A stretch of 64,000 nt of DNA from Emydura subglobosa (lineage: Eukaryota > Chordata > Testudines > Chelidae). The position numbers and the translations under genes were made by a program. The stretch covers positions 186,001-250,000 of the forward strand of contig ML679971.1 in assembly GCA_007922225.1 (NCBI GenBank), written 5' to 3'. The notes beneath the pieces were generated by a model. That model was not told where the DNA came from. It saw nothing but the letters and a program-made list of their open reading frames with translations, and did no database searches. Positions 13,080-23,924 of this stretch are shown here, one piece after another (the stretch's first letter is position 1; each line of letters starts with the position of its first letter).

Positions 13080-13245
13080 CAGGCAGTGTGGCTTAGGGGA
13101 TAGAGCACTGGACTAACTCAGGAGAACTGGATTCTATTTTTGGCTAGGTTGCTGGGTGACAGTTTCCCTATCTGTAAAATGAGCTTTGAGATCTACTGAT
13201 GAAAAGCCCCTGTATAAGGGTGAGGTGGTATTATTATAGTCCAAC
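13080..13245 (+). mobile_element. MIR/CORE-type SINE
   Basis: tRNA-derived head (GTGTGGCTTAGGGGATAGAG, an A-box-like sequence, then ACTGGATTC as a decayed B box), core (CCCTATCTGTAAAATGAG) and tail (TGGTATTATTAT). The whole order matches MIR. Confidence 0.8.
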
Positions 13246-13619
13246 AGCTTTCCAAATGGTAGTGCTTTGCAGATGTCACCTTATGGAGTATCTGCTTAAC
13301 AGGCAGATTGAGGCCAGAGAATGAATCTGTAGGAAAGAAGTACCATGAACATCTCTATGGGAGAAGGTAAACTGGATTTGGGCATCCTGCTAGACTTGAT
13401 TTGTAAAGTCCATGTCAGGTTTGCCTTTGCTTTCCCTCTTGTATGGTTTGTGATATAGATTGCTTTTCCCTATTTATCTTAAAGACACACCTGTGAATAG
13501 TCTTTGAGTAACCTTATCACAGCTCACTGCACTGCACTGCGCTGCAAATTGCTCTCCTGGGTGGGGGCAATCAGTTTGTTTTGCATGCTAACTTCTCTTG
13601 ATGTTGAAAAGCAAGACCT

Positions 13620-13970
13620 GTGTTAGGTACATTTAATTACCTGATTTTAGCTGAATGTCCCAGGTATGCTAAGGTAGAATACACCTACCATGCTATGGAG
13701 TGCACCAGGTACAGTCCCATAGAGCACACCTTCTCTGCTGCAGGTACATATGGAGAGAATACACCCAGAATCCTGCTGTACATGCAGATTTATCCAGGTA
13801 GAAAATCCCCGCTGTGATGCACAATGCTATAGGTGTTTTCAGAGAGATCACACCTGCTCTGCTGACAAAAGTTTTAGGTAGAATGCACCTGCCATGTTGC
13901 CAACTGTTCCAGGCACATCCAGGTAGAACGTACCAGCTACTCTGCCACACGCAATACAAAGGTATACTAG
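13620..13970 (+). repeat. Degenerate minisatellite with CAGGTA-led units
   Basis: About seven imperfect units of roughly 35-54 bp start with CAGGTA or AGGTA and carry AGAATACACCTRC-like and CTCTGCTG-like blocks. Starts are near 13661, 13706, 13741, 13795, 13831, 13876 and 13921. Old and strongly diverged. Confidence 0.65.
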
Positions 13971-14049
13971 GTAATGAATGGTTTAGAGAAGGTAAATCTG
14001 GCACTTCTAGTCACCTTTCTCAAAAGCAGCTGGTGCTGTCCACTGTTGA

Positions 14050-14112
14050 AGACAGAATGCTGAATTAGATGGAGCCCTGGCCTGCTCCAGTCTGGCAATT
14101 CCTATATTCCTA
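14050..14112 (+). mobile_element. CR1-like 3' end fragment
   Basis: GCTGAATTAGATGGAGCCCTGG, listed by position only, then CAATTCCTATATTCCTA. It resembles the CR1 terminal 'gctagatggacc ... ttctta' block. Confidence 0.5.
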
Positions 14113-14114
14113 GT

Positions 14115-15115
14115 TATGTGGTTTGATAACTCCAAATTCATACAACCATCTCTCTACACAAAGCAGTTATAACATGAATGGTGTTACTCTAAGGAGGTGA
14201 AAATGGCTGGGGTAGGAACTGTCTTTCTTTTTGTGCCTCATTCAGTGTTGAGCACATTCTGACGCCTAGATATCAAATCACTGTTACTCTACTATTATTG
14301 TTATGGTTGAAAAATTACCCACCCATGTTTCTGAAATTTACCATTTTTCTAGTGTTGAAAATAGCTTGTGTAAATGGCCAGGGAACACCTCCCCCTCCCC
14401 AGATTTCCCATGCATTCTAGGAGCTGATCCTGGAGAGTGCTGTGCTGAAGCAGGGAGCAGCTTTTGATACAACTCACAGAAAATCATGTTTTAAACACAC
14501 ATCAGTGATTTTTTACTCTTAAAGAGGAGCCATTGATTTTGCAAAGTAAAAATAGCAGCTTAAAACCTCAGAGGCTCCATATACAGAAGTGAATCCTGGC
14601 AGGGGATCAGCCAACAGCGCCTAGAGGTGAAAGGTAATACATACTTCCCCAATTACTATCACCACTATCACATACACACACCCTCTCATCTGTGCTATTG
14701 GGACTTTTGCTGATCCAACCACTCCTCAGTTTCTGTTTGCCATGGCGATGACTTTTTAAAAACTTTGCTAGGCGTCACCACCTGTTTTATTCTTTGTTCC
14801 AGACAACCTGGAAACAAAAAAAGCAATAAGCCTGACATATATGCCTGGAGGTAGCACGTCTACCCATGCACTAGCAGCAGAGTTCAAACCAGAATGGGCA
14901 TGATCTAGGTTATCAGCACTGTAGTATCTGTGCACTTCCTCAAGCATTTCAATACAGAAATATCAATAGCAGTCTCCGAATGGTGTTTTTTTTTTTTCTT
15001 CCCAGCCTGTAGAGGAAATAATTAGAGACTAAGTGAGAGAATGGGTATATTATGTGTGAAGCAAGTTTGAGGGAAAGCTAAGTCAAAGATGCCTGAGCGG
15101 GAGGCAGGAATCACT
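14115..15115. other. Intergenic DNA, no gene seen
   Basis: No coding signal. A T13 tract lies near 14987. Confidence 0.5.
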
Positions 15116-15119
15116 CTGG

Positions 15120-15205
15120 ATGAAATTCCCTGGTCTATGTTATGTAGGAGGTCAGCCTAATTGATCATAATGGACTCTTCTGGCTTTAAAAATCTATTGA
15201 ACGAG
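15120..15205 (+). mobile_element. CR1-like 3' end fragment
   Basis: GGAGGTCAGCCTAATTGATC then TAATGGACTCTTCTGGC and AAAAATCTATT. This is the 'ggtcagactagatgatcataatgg' type of CR1 tail, also seen near 61800 and 63395. Confidence 0.6.
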
Positions 15206-15209
15206 TTTT

Positions 15210-16952
15210 GCATTTAGTCCTGAACTCAAGACAGATCTGTGATCATTCTTCTCTCTTGCAGGAGCGTGTTCCATATTCTGAGTCCAGTTCGTCCACTTCC
15301 TGCACTCATGAGCCACCCCCAGCACCAGTCTACATTTCTGTTGTGTAAGTGGAACATGGCTACCATGAGAAGTACAAGGTTGCTCTGAGGATGGAAGATA
15401 CAACAAAGGCAAATGGCAATGAGGACAGAAGTGAAAATGACCCAGAGCAGCTCGGTCTTTTCTGTCCAATGACTTTTAAGGTAGATGGAGGGAAGCCAAT
15501 CAAGCAAGAAAGAACATAGTTAAAGTCTCCAGGATAGCATCTGTTGTGGGTGTATCTCTTCTGTTACAGGCGGCATCTGAACCCAGCACAAAATGGCAGA
15601 CGTCTCCAGGTGACTCCTATAAATTTAAAGGCACAGCACATAAAAAAATCATAACCGTTACATGGCTACATACACCAAAGAAATAAACACTCAATTAGGA
15701 CTCAAAGAAGCTGTCCCCCTGCAGATCAGGACTGAGGCATGTGGCGTGCAGTTGCATAGGGGAAGCTTCCACACCTGCTGCCTTCACTGTACCTATGCTA
15801 ACAATTTTGTTCTCCAGGGCTGGTGAGCAAGTACTTTTCAACCTCTCCACTGGCTCCCTTGCCTGCTTTGTTAACTCAAGTCAAATCAGCCCACACTTTT
15901 CAACACTATCTATTAGTCTATTAGACTAATTCAAACCAAAAAATGTTAGCAATCCTGGGAACGTTACAGCAAATTCTTCTCTTATTTACACTAATTTCAT
16001 CTACACCCCTGGCTTTGCTTTTCTGTGTGTATAAAGCTTGCTGCATCTCTCTTGGTAAGCATTCTCATTATTGCATGTCTGGATTTCTTCTATTTGAAAG
16101 CTGCCAGGTTCAGTGCTGTAAGTTAAATTCACCTGCTGCATGGTGACCATTTATTCCTTCTGTTCTGTGCATGCTTGCATGCACACATTTTTGATTCTCA
16201 GTGGAAACTCTTTGCCTCCTAGGCCCCTTTTATTGCTTGTTAAGCCTCCATGTTAATTATTAACATCTCTAGACTACAAACCAGCTTGTTCCAATAAAGG
16301 TTCTGCTTACTGGAAGGCCACTCAGTTTATTTTTACTCAAGAGCATTAGTTACCAAGGGCTTGCATTCCAATGGGTAGCAGCCAGAACAAACCCCTTTCC
16401 ATGCTGCCCCCAATGATGGAACACTCTCCACAACCAGTTTGCCAATCTCCACCCACATGACATCCAGATCCCTCCTTAACACTCACTTCCACTGCAATGC
16501 CTATGAGAAGTGAACCAATGGAAACGTTCCTGACCTAACCAATTCACACACCGCATGACCTTATTGCTGGAGCCTGGTTCAACTCTCCCCCTTCCCCCAT
16601 CTTCTTTGATCTTGCTTTCAATGGCTGGGTCATGTCTAAATCCTAGAACACAAGAACGGCCATACTATTCCCTTTACCAAAAGTTCTCCTGATCCTCAAA
16701 GGGTCAGCCACATTACCAGACCAATACTGGTTTGGATCTTACCCAAAATACCACTCTGCCAGCCAATCCTTTAGTAACTAAAACTAAAGATTTATTATAA
16801 AAGAAAAGAAACAAACAAGATGAGAGATATTAAATGATCAAAGCAATCAGTTGCATACAAATGACTTTAAAGTCCATATATATCAGATTCTTAGCAGTAT
16901 TGAAGTTTGCAGGCTTGTACAGTTCCTCTGGAGTACATCCAGTACCTGGGGG

Positions 16953-16989
<37 letters not shown>

Positions 16990-17035
16990 TCAGTCCTTTG
17001 TTTCACAGCTTCAGTTGTAAAGATGTTGATCCAGA
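15210..17035. other. Intergenic DNA with a (GT)n microsatellite
   Basis: No gene recognised. A G7 run followed by (GT)16 lies at 16950-16988. Confidence 0.5.
16950..16988 (+). repeat. (GT)n microsatellite after poly-G
   Basis: About 16 uninterrupted GT units directly follow a run of G. Confidence 0.95.
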
Positions 17036-17099
17036 GGTAGGAAGCAGGAATGAAGACAAGATAGAGATGATGAAGCTGCTTTTTATGTCCTTTTGCCAT

Positions 17100-17352
17100 G
17101 TGGCAAGCTTTTTGAGACAGCAGGACCAGAACTGCACACAGTATTCAAGGTGTGGGAATAGCATGGATTTATATTGTGGCATTATATTTTTCTGTCTTAT
17201 CTATCCTTTCCCTAATGGCTCCAAACATTCTGTTAGCTTTTTTGACTGTCACTGCACATTGAGCAGATGGTTTCAGAGAACCAGCCACGATGACCCCAAC
17301 ATTGGTAAGAGCTAATTTGGACACCATCATTTTATATGTATAGTTGGTGTCG
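17100..17352 (-). mobile_element. CR1 LINE ORF2 fragment, 3' half of a split copy
   Basis: On the - strand it reads NYTYKMMVSKLALTNVGV, a decayed segment, and VKKANRMFGAIRERIDK. It then reaches the reverse of CCACACCTTGAATACTGTGT, the CR1 ORF2 region after the RT palm. The matching upstream RT part lies at 18740-18940, so the copy was split. Confidence 0.85.
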
Positions 17353-17997
17353 TAATGGGTTAAAATCATTGTATTATGTGTGTGCCCCGAGTCCATGTTG
17401 AGAGAGGAACAAGTAACCAATTTACATGTGATAAATGAAAGAATCTATTGAAAGTTGTTAATTGTGCTTTAAGGTTTTGTAACCAATTATTTTTGTAGTA
17501 GATAAGGGGAAATTGTTAGTTTTGAGATAAGAAAATGTGAGTTATGAGCCGCATGGGGGAGAGAACTCAAAGGCAGCAAAAAGCCCTGGCCTAACCAAAA
17601 AATGACTGATTACATTTGAAATAAGGGGGACTTGTGAACCCAGCAGTTCCAGGCCCATATTTGGCAACTTTTAATTGGCAAGTTACACCTGGTCAAGGAT
17701 AAACTCCTGGCCTAGGAATTCCTCAAGGAGGGACCGACAAAGTGACGTAGAAAACGCCCATGATTGGTTTGGCGGACGTATAGGCAGGAGTGGAGATAAA
17801 AGGGTTGCCAGACAAAGCAAAAAATCGAAGAGCCTTGTTGTAAGGACCACCAAGCCTCCCCAAGGGGAACACCTGAATCGTGTCTGCAAGAGGGTCTGAT
17901 CAGCCATCTGGCCTCTTTCCAGCTCCGTCGTCACTATATTTCCTTAGAACAGTTAGATAACTGAGCTGATAACCTGGTGGGACTTGTCCTGCGGATG

Positions 17998-18083
17998 ATA
18001 ACCTGGGTGTGAATACGATAGAGGTTCCACCTGGATGAAAATAACCTGGGTGTGAATACGATAGAGATTCCACCTGGATGAAA
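17998..18083 (+). repeat. 43-bp tandem duplication
   Basis: The units at 17998-18040 and 18041-18083 differ by one base (GAGGTTCC versus GAGATTCC). Each starts ATAACCTGGGTGTGAATACG. A partial related unit (GATAACCTGG) precedes them at about 17968. Confidence 0.95.
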
Positions 18084-18113
18084 AAATAGAATTCTAAATA
18101 GAAAGACCAGGTC

Positions 18114-18344
18114 ATGAAACATCTGCTATCTCTGCTGCTGCTGAGTTCATTTCTATATGTGGTGAGTACTCAATGTCAATGTTTGTTTAAAAATACCAAT
18201 TCTACTTATGTTCCACGAACTATTGTAAGCATAATAGTAATAGTGACCGTTGTTAGTGTTGCATGCGTAAGTTTTTTTTGCTTTTTTAGTTTTGTTTGTG
18301 TTTTGAGAGTTTGTAATAGAATAAGGGAACAAGATTTGTGGTAA
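18114..18344 (+). CDS. Hypothetical 76-residue membrane/secreted peptide inside insertion
   Basis: It starts MKHLLSLLLLSSFLYVVST, a textbook signal peptide with likely cleavage after the Ser/Thr. A short loop with one N-glycosylation site (NST), a hydrophobic segment of about 28 residues and a basic tail follow. A strong splice-donor match, GTGAGTACT, sits inside the frame right after FLYVV (near 18160), so the first exon could instead be a signal-peptide leader spliced elsewhere. I recognise no homologue. The location inside a mobile insertion argues for an element-encoded or chance ORF. Confidence 0.25.
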   Translation: MKHLLSLLLLSSFLYVVSTQCQCLFKNTNSTYVPRTIVSIIVIVTVVSVACVSFFCFFSFVCVLRVCNRIREQDLW

Positions 18345-18739
18345 AATAATTTGTTTAAGTTACTAGTTGTTGTATTAGTAAGTGTTGTGTCTAGAATTTA
18401 ATCATTGTATTCAATTTTTTGTTGTTTGTAATTATATAAAATAAAAAAGGATCAGTAAAAGAAAGATTCAATTGAAGTAGTTGTAGCAAGTTGATAAATA
18501 AAGGCTATTAAATGGTTAAGAATCTGAGTAAGCCTGTCAAATTTTTCTGGGAAGTTTGCTCGGTTTTCTAAGTTAACATTTCCAAGCCTTACACTCTGTC
18601 TTAAAAGGGGATATATACGAATCGCCTTAGTGCCTTAAAGCACCCTTCAAACCGCTCCCGTGATTTAGGAGGCCGTTTGTCTCTGGTAGTCTTGATAACC
18701 TTATCAAAACACAGCACTTAGGCACATCAGCTGTTTTTT

Positions 18740-18940
18740 TTTTTTTTCAATGTGCATTTCTTTGCACTTAATATTGAATTTCATCTGCCATTTTGCTCCT
18801 CAGTCACCCAGTTTAGTGAGCTCCCTTTGTAACTCTTTGCAGTCAGCTTTGGACTTAATTATCTGGAGTAATTTTGTATCATCTGCAAATTCTGCGACCT
18901 GACTGTTCACCCCCTTTTCCAGATAATTTATGATTTATAA
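18740..18940 (-). mobile_element. CR1 LINE RT fragment, 5' half of the split copy
   Basis: On the - strand it encodes DLEKGVNSQVAEFADDTKLLQ and CKELQRELTKLG. The RT catalytic motif ADD is intact in this fragment (near 18863-18898), while the rest of ORF2 is missing or split off to 17100-17352. Confidence 0.9.
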
Positions 18941-18941
18941 T

Positions 18942-19025
18942 CCTAAACTGTAAACACTTCATGGCAGGACTGCCTGTTTGTTCTGTGCAGTGCCTAGCAC
19001 ACTTTTGAGCGTAGCACAAATCATT
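18942..19025 (+). repeat. Interspersed repeat, 'CCTAGCAC' family
   Basis: CTGTAAACACTTCATGGCAG, then TGTTCTGTGCAGTGCCTAGC, as in the copies near 12200 and 47385. Confidence 0.6.
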
Positions 19026-19029
19026 GTGC

Positions 19030-22000
19030 TCAATCAGAAGGCCGGAGTTCTGTTCCGACTTCTAGCACAGGCTTTTTGTATGCTCTTAGATGAGTCACAA
19101 TTTCACTGGGACAGATTGTGAGGTTCTTACCATCTCCAACGGTGTCCAAAAACAGCTGATGGTGCAAGGAAGCCTGCAAGAGGCAGTTGTGAGATAACCT
19201 GTCCCCAGGGAAAATTTCCTCCTGACTCCCAAAATTTAGAGATTGGCATAAACCCCAACGCACAAAGGCTTATAGCCCTACCAAAAACTCTTTACTTTTA
19301 TTATTGACTATAACTCTGGGTTTTCTAGGTATCCACACAAATGTCCATTTTTAAAAATTCTGCTAAACTCTTGGCCTCAATAACATCATGTGGCAATGGG
19401 TTCCCCAGGCAAATTGTGCCTTTTGTGAATAAAGAATTCCCTTGTCTCAACTGTCATTCAGGGATGATGCCCATCTCACTCAAGGGGGTTTTGTGAAGCT
19501 TTATCATCATGTGTTAAGTGCTCCAAGATGATCAATGCTATATAAAGGCCAAGTATTACTAATTATTACTATTATGATTAGACTGTATAGTAATTTAGTT
19601 GTATGGTACCATGGTAATCTTGGAACCTACTCTGGGACAGGAGCACAAAGTAATAGGAGTCAATTCCAGTCTCCTAGCTCTCTGTCTCTCTTCATTCCTA
19701 GGGACTGAATTGGTCAAATACATTATTAATACAACTGTTACAGTAGCTGAGCAGCTGCCATGGGGCACTGCCATGAATAACAATAGGCTGCTATTTTTAG
19801 CCCTAATTCTTGTTATTTTGAGGCCCGGAGCCATAGTCCCTTCTGGCTTTTCAGGTGCTCTACCCATGTGTGTCAGGGGTGAGGAAAGGTGTTAGTACTT
19901 GTTCTTACCATCAGAACAAATCCATAGCCATCTAGGGATTTATAGGTTCATTCTGCTTCACACCACAACCTTCATGAGCTTCACTGTGACAACAAGCATA
20001 AAATTCAGATTCTACTGCTCTAAAAGTACAGGACCCTGCCAGAGGAGACTTTCCATTAGCTAGCAGCTGTATCAGGCCATTGATGTTCGGTACAGCAATT
20101 CTGGGTCCAACAACCATGGGGCAGTGGTGCCTAATCAGAATGTATGCTAACAAATCAACACACTCCTCTCCCTTACACTGGGGGTAGCAATTTACACTCT
20201 GCACAGATGTAAATAACTACACATAAGGGGCAAATCAGTGAAGAGCAAGGCCTGTAACTTCTGTTGACATAATTTATAAATATATTACATGCTGGAAATG
20301 TACAATGAATTACTACTGTCTTTATTGGTGTTCATGGCTTGTTTTGTAACCAAATCTACAAGTGCACTGAGGACTGGCTTTTACTGAAACAAACATGCTG
20401 TCAGATCTCATCCTACTAAATCAAATGCTCATATCTTTTGTTTCTCTTTCCCTTCAGTGACCACATGGGGTAGTATACACTAGACTGTCTATTACAGAGA
20501 GTGGATAATATGTAACATGCATTATAAAGAGAGGAAAGTTGCCTCAGAACAGATATTTAATGCCATGTCCTGATAACATTTATAAACAGCTCCAAATTTC
20601 CTCTGGTGACTTGTTATGATGGCTGAATCCCTCAGTCAAACTGCAGGCATATGACTGGCTTGTCTGCTCCTGCTCCATTCTAGTAAATTCCTGTCATCTG
20701 TGTTTACTGCACTCATTGGTTCATTTCAGTGGCTGAGGTTATCATCTACACACACATTAGCCAGCATGTTCCTGGATGTTGCTATCCTGCACAAAACCCA
20801 ACAAGCTCTTTTCAGTTTCTCAACTATAAAAACATAAGGCTTGATCCTGTTCTCTCATTGCTGTCGATGGCAAAACTCCCAATAGCTTCTGTGGCAGAAG
20901 GAGCAGAGAAGGTCCCTGACCCTTTCTTTTGCTGCTCCTGCTTTTCTTCAACATGGTACACAGGACAATAGATGCTTATGGTGCTTTACAGAGAAAAAGA
21001 CATGGGGCCAAATCCTCAGTTGAACCTGAAGCAGGCAACATAGGTGGCTTTCTATCACATTTCCATCCCCTCTGATTTTGGAGGCCACCAAGAGCTATTT
21101 TGACCCTACGCACAAGTTGGAGCATCCTCACCCTCAAAGGTGTTCTAACTTGCACCAGCTGGAATGGGCTGGGGCTGTTTTTCTAACCCAGAATCACTGG
21201 AGTGCATTGTGCTCTGACCACACTTTCTTATACCTCCAACATGCTTCCTTGTCAATTGAGCCAAGGGCAGATGGTATATAGAGTCAGCTACGCTGGGTAT
21301 ATGCCACCCAGAGATTCCCTTATCTGAGAGGAATCTAGTTTCATTAGAGATGCTGTCTAGTTGCTTCATGCCATCAGAAACAAACAAACCAGCCAGAGCA
21401 AGGGCCAGAACCTGGTCAATGGGACCTAATTCTCCACTATCATGCACATTGTGTATCATTTGCAGTGAGTTACCATCCTGACCCACCAGGTAATGTTTTA
21501 CACCTACCTTGTGGAGTATCAGGTCCAGAGTCACTGCTCCAAACATCTTCCAACCTAGGTTAGACACAGAATTAAATGCTGGAGGACAGTAAATGCAATA
21601 CAGTTATACATTTGCTTGCATTACAAGGGTCATATTACATTACGTTAGCCTAGAATTTACATTTACATTTGCCTAGAATGTCAAATGTTAGCTTGGAGGT
21701 GTGGGACATTGGGCCCAAATCCTCCCTTTCAGTTACACAGGTGCAGCCCCATTGAAGTCACTACAGCTAAGAGGAGAATTTAATTCATTCTTAGAGAGAC
21801 TGGGGAAAGAGACAGATTTTAAGGATTCTCCACTCAGACCAATTTTACACTAGTGAAGCTGTATTAACTTCAACAGAGTTATTCCAAGAGAAGAACTGGA
21901 CCCAAGTGATGAAAAACAGGGAAGGGGCAGAGCTGTACAGATCCTTGAAGATGAAGAGCAGGAGTTTCAGTTGTGGAACCAGTAAAAGGAGTAGAGGAGT

Positions 22001-22230
22001 GAGTGATTCAGGGTATCCTCCTAATTCAATAACAATAGCTATTCAGCAGATTTCAGATGTCTAGATACCTAACCCAGGAAATAGGAAACAGAACTCCTAC
22101 TGGTTATCTACTCTCATTTATACACACAGAGAACTGTTAGCTGTGTTTGATTTGAAGCTACTTCCCCCTAGTGGGACTGGATAGGAATGAATGAAGATTT
22201 TGAGGTAGCATTTTACATAACGGATATCCT
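19030..22230. other. Intergenic DNA, no gene seen
   Basis: Possible MIR scraps near 19030-19110 and 19480-19580. Pieces of the 'CCATTGAAGTCA' foldback family lie near 20850 and 21750. No exon recognised. Confidence 0.5.
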
Positions 22231-22235
22231 GACTA

Positions 22236-22495
22236 TGAGAGAGGCAATATATTTTATTAGACCAGCTTCCGTGGAAGGTACAAGCTTTCGAGCTACACCG
22301 AGCTCTTCAAGTCTGGCATAGTGTCTGAGCTAAATATTGCAAACAATATGTTGCAATATTTGCAGTGTTGTTATAGCTATTGTATACTTGTTCCAAGATA
22401 TTAGAGAGAAGGTGGGGGAGTTAAAAATATACTTTAAAAAAAAAAAAAAGATATTACTTCACTCGCCTTGTCTCCTTAATATCCTAGATGGGCAT
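22236..22495 (+). repeat. Interspersed repeat shared with 11.4-11.58 kb
   Basis: Starts GCAATATATTTTATTAGACC, contains CAAGCTTTCGAGCTACAC and CTCTTCAAGTCTGG, and ends AAAGATATTACTTCACTCGC then TCTCCTTAATATCCTAG. The same blocks occur in opposite order and strand at 11405-11580. Confidence 0.6.
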
Positions 22496-22581
22496 TAATC
22501 ATCATCATAGCTGCCACCACCATTATCACAGTAATGCCTAGAAGTCCCAGTGAAGTATTTGGGCCTCCTTGTGCTAGGTGC

Positions 22582-22584
<3 letters not shown>

Positions 22585-22617
<33 letters not shown>
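22585..22617 (+). repeat. (AC)n microsatellite
   Basis: About 16 uninterrupted AC units. Confidence 0.97.
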
Positions 22618-22619
<2 letters not shown>

Positions 22620-23155
22620 GAAAAGACAGTCTATTTGTTTTTCTTTTGCATGCATTTCTAACTGCAGTGAAACAAGCCTGTTTTAAAAGGAGATTGCAAT
22701 GGTCATCTTATAAACATAAGTCAAGGAAATTCAATATGAAAAAACTAGTGGCCAGCTATAGGTGCTGGGCCTCCACAATTCCCATTAGCTTCAGTGCATA
22801 GAACCACTCAAAATCAGGGACTAAGCCAGCAGTGCTGCCAACACTTGTGATTTTATCACGAGCCTCGTGATAACTGGTGTTTTTCTGAAAGCCCTAGTTC
22901 CTGGAGTCATGTGAATACATAAGAATCTCTGTTTCCATTTTAATAACTCAAGTTTCTAGCCCACAGTGGAGGAGTAGGGGTGGAGAAAAGCATGAAAATG
23001 TGACCCCAGTTAACCCTAAACGTTAAAAACGCCTCCACTTATTAATCTCATGGGTTTGGGGTCTCAAGTCATGGTTTTTGAGTGGTAGGGGCTGGCTTAG
23101 CAATGCTGTGAGGGTCTGCCTGACTTGCAATGGTTCAGAACTGACCCAAGTGTCA
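22620..23155. other. Intergenic DNA before the low-complexity tract
   Basis: No gene or repeat recognised. Confidence 0.5.
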
Positions 23156-23159
23156 CAAG

Positions 23160-23890
23160 AGACAAAAGCAGCAATGCCTTCCAAAACAAGCCCAAACAAA
23201 ACAAAACAAAACAGGCCCAAAACAAGCTCACGGAAAAACAAGCCCATAGCAAGAGAGGACAAGCCCAAAAACTGGACCGAGCAGGGCAAAACGAGCACCA
23301 AGCAAGTCCAGCAAGCCCAAAAAAGCCCACCGAGAACAAGCCCAAACAGCTCATAGCTCCAAAATAAGCCCACGCCAAACAAGCCCAAAGTGAGCCTAAA
23401 GTGTGCTCCCGACACAAAACAAGCCGAAAACAAGGGCCCAAACAAAGCAAGCCCAAGGCAAAGCAGACCCGAAACAAAACAATCCAGAAACAGGCCTGAG
23501 ACGAAGTGGAAGCAGAACAAAGCGAGCCCAAAGTAACTAAAACAGGGCCAAACAAGGCCAAACAAGCCCCAAGGGAGCCCTTCTTGAAAGGCCCAAAGGA
23601 AAAGAAGCTCAGGGCTGTCCCAAAACAGGGCACACCCAGAACAAGCCCAGACAGCTCAAAAAGCCCAAAACAGGCCCAAGCAAAAAACAAACAAACAACA
23701 AAACAACAACAAAAAAACCATGGAGCAAAAAAGCCTCACGGGAAGCAAGACCAGAACCAGCCCAAACCGAAGCCGAAAGCAAAACAAGCCCCAAACAAAA
23801 TGGGGTCAAGGCAAACCCCAAAACAAGCCTATAAACAAGCCATGAGCCCCAATAAAACACAACAGCCCCAGAGCCAGCCCAGAACAACAG
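23160..23890. repeat. T-poor AACAAGCCCA-type low-complexity tract
   Basis: About 730 bp of imperfect short units around AACAAGCCCAAA with very few T on the + strand. The tract ends close to the MCM3 CpG island. It produces open frames on both strands: Lys/Pro/Gln-rich on +, Phe/Leu/Cys/Gly-rich on -. Neither resembles a protein. Confidence 0.9.
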
Positions 23891-23924
23891 AAATCAGTGC
23901 CTTATGGGCAACCACTTGTATTTC

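Larger units (their letters stand above)
17353..18740. mobile_element. Unidentified 1.4-kb insertion splitting a CR1 copy
   Basis: It lies exactly between two pieces of a CR1 that should be continuous. Left edge TGTCGTAATGGG; the right edge is near GGCACATCAGCTG before a T-rich run. Inside are a TATA-like GATAAAAGGG near 17796, a 43-bp tandem duplication, a 76-codon ORF (18114-18344), and AATAAA near 18498. The size, a TG...CA-like outline and the promoter/poly(A) order suggest a solo LTR or a small nonautonomous element. I found no clear target duplication and cannot assign a family. Confidence 0.5.

Noticed and set aside
13080..13160. tRNA gene suggested by A-box-like and B-box-like sequences
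   Set aside because: No cloverleaf can be formed and the rest follows the MIR SINE order.
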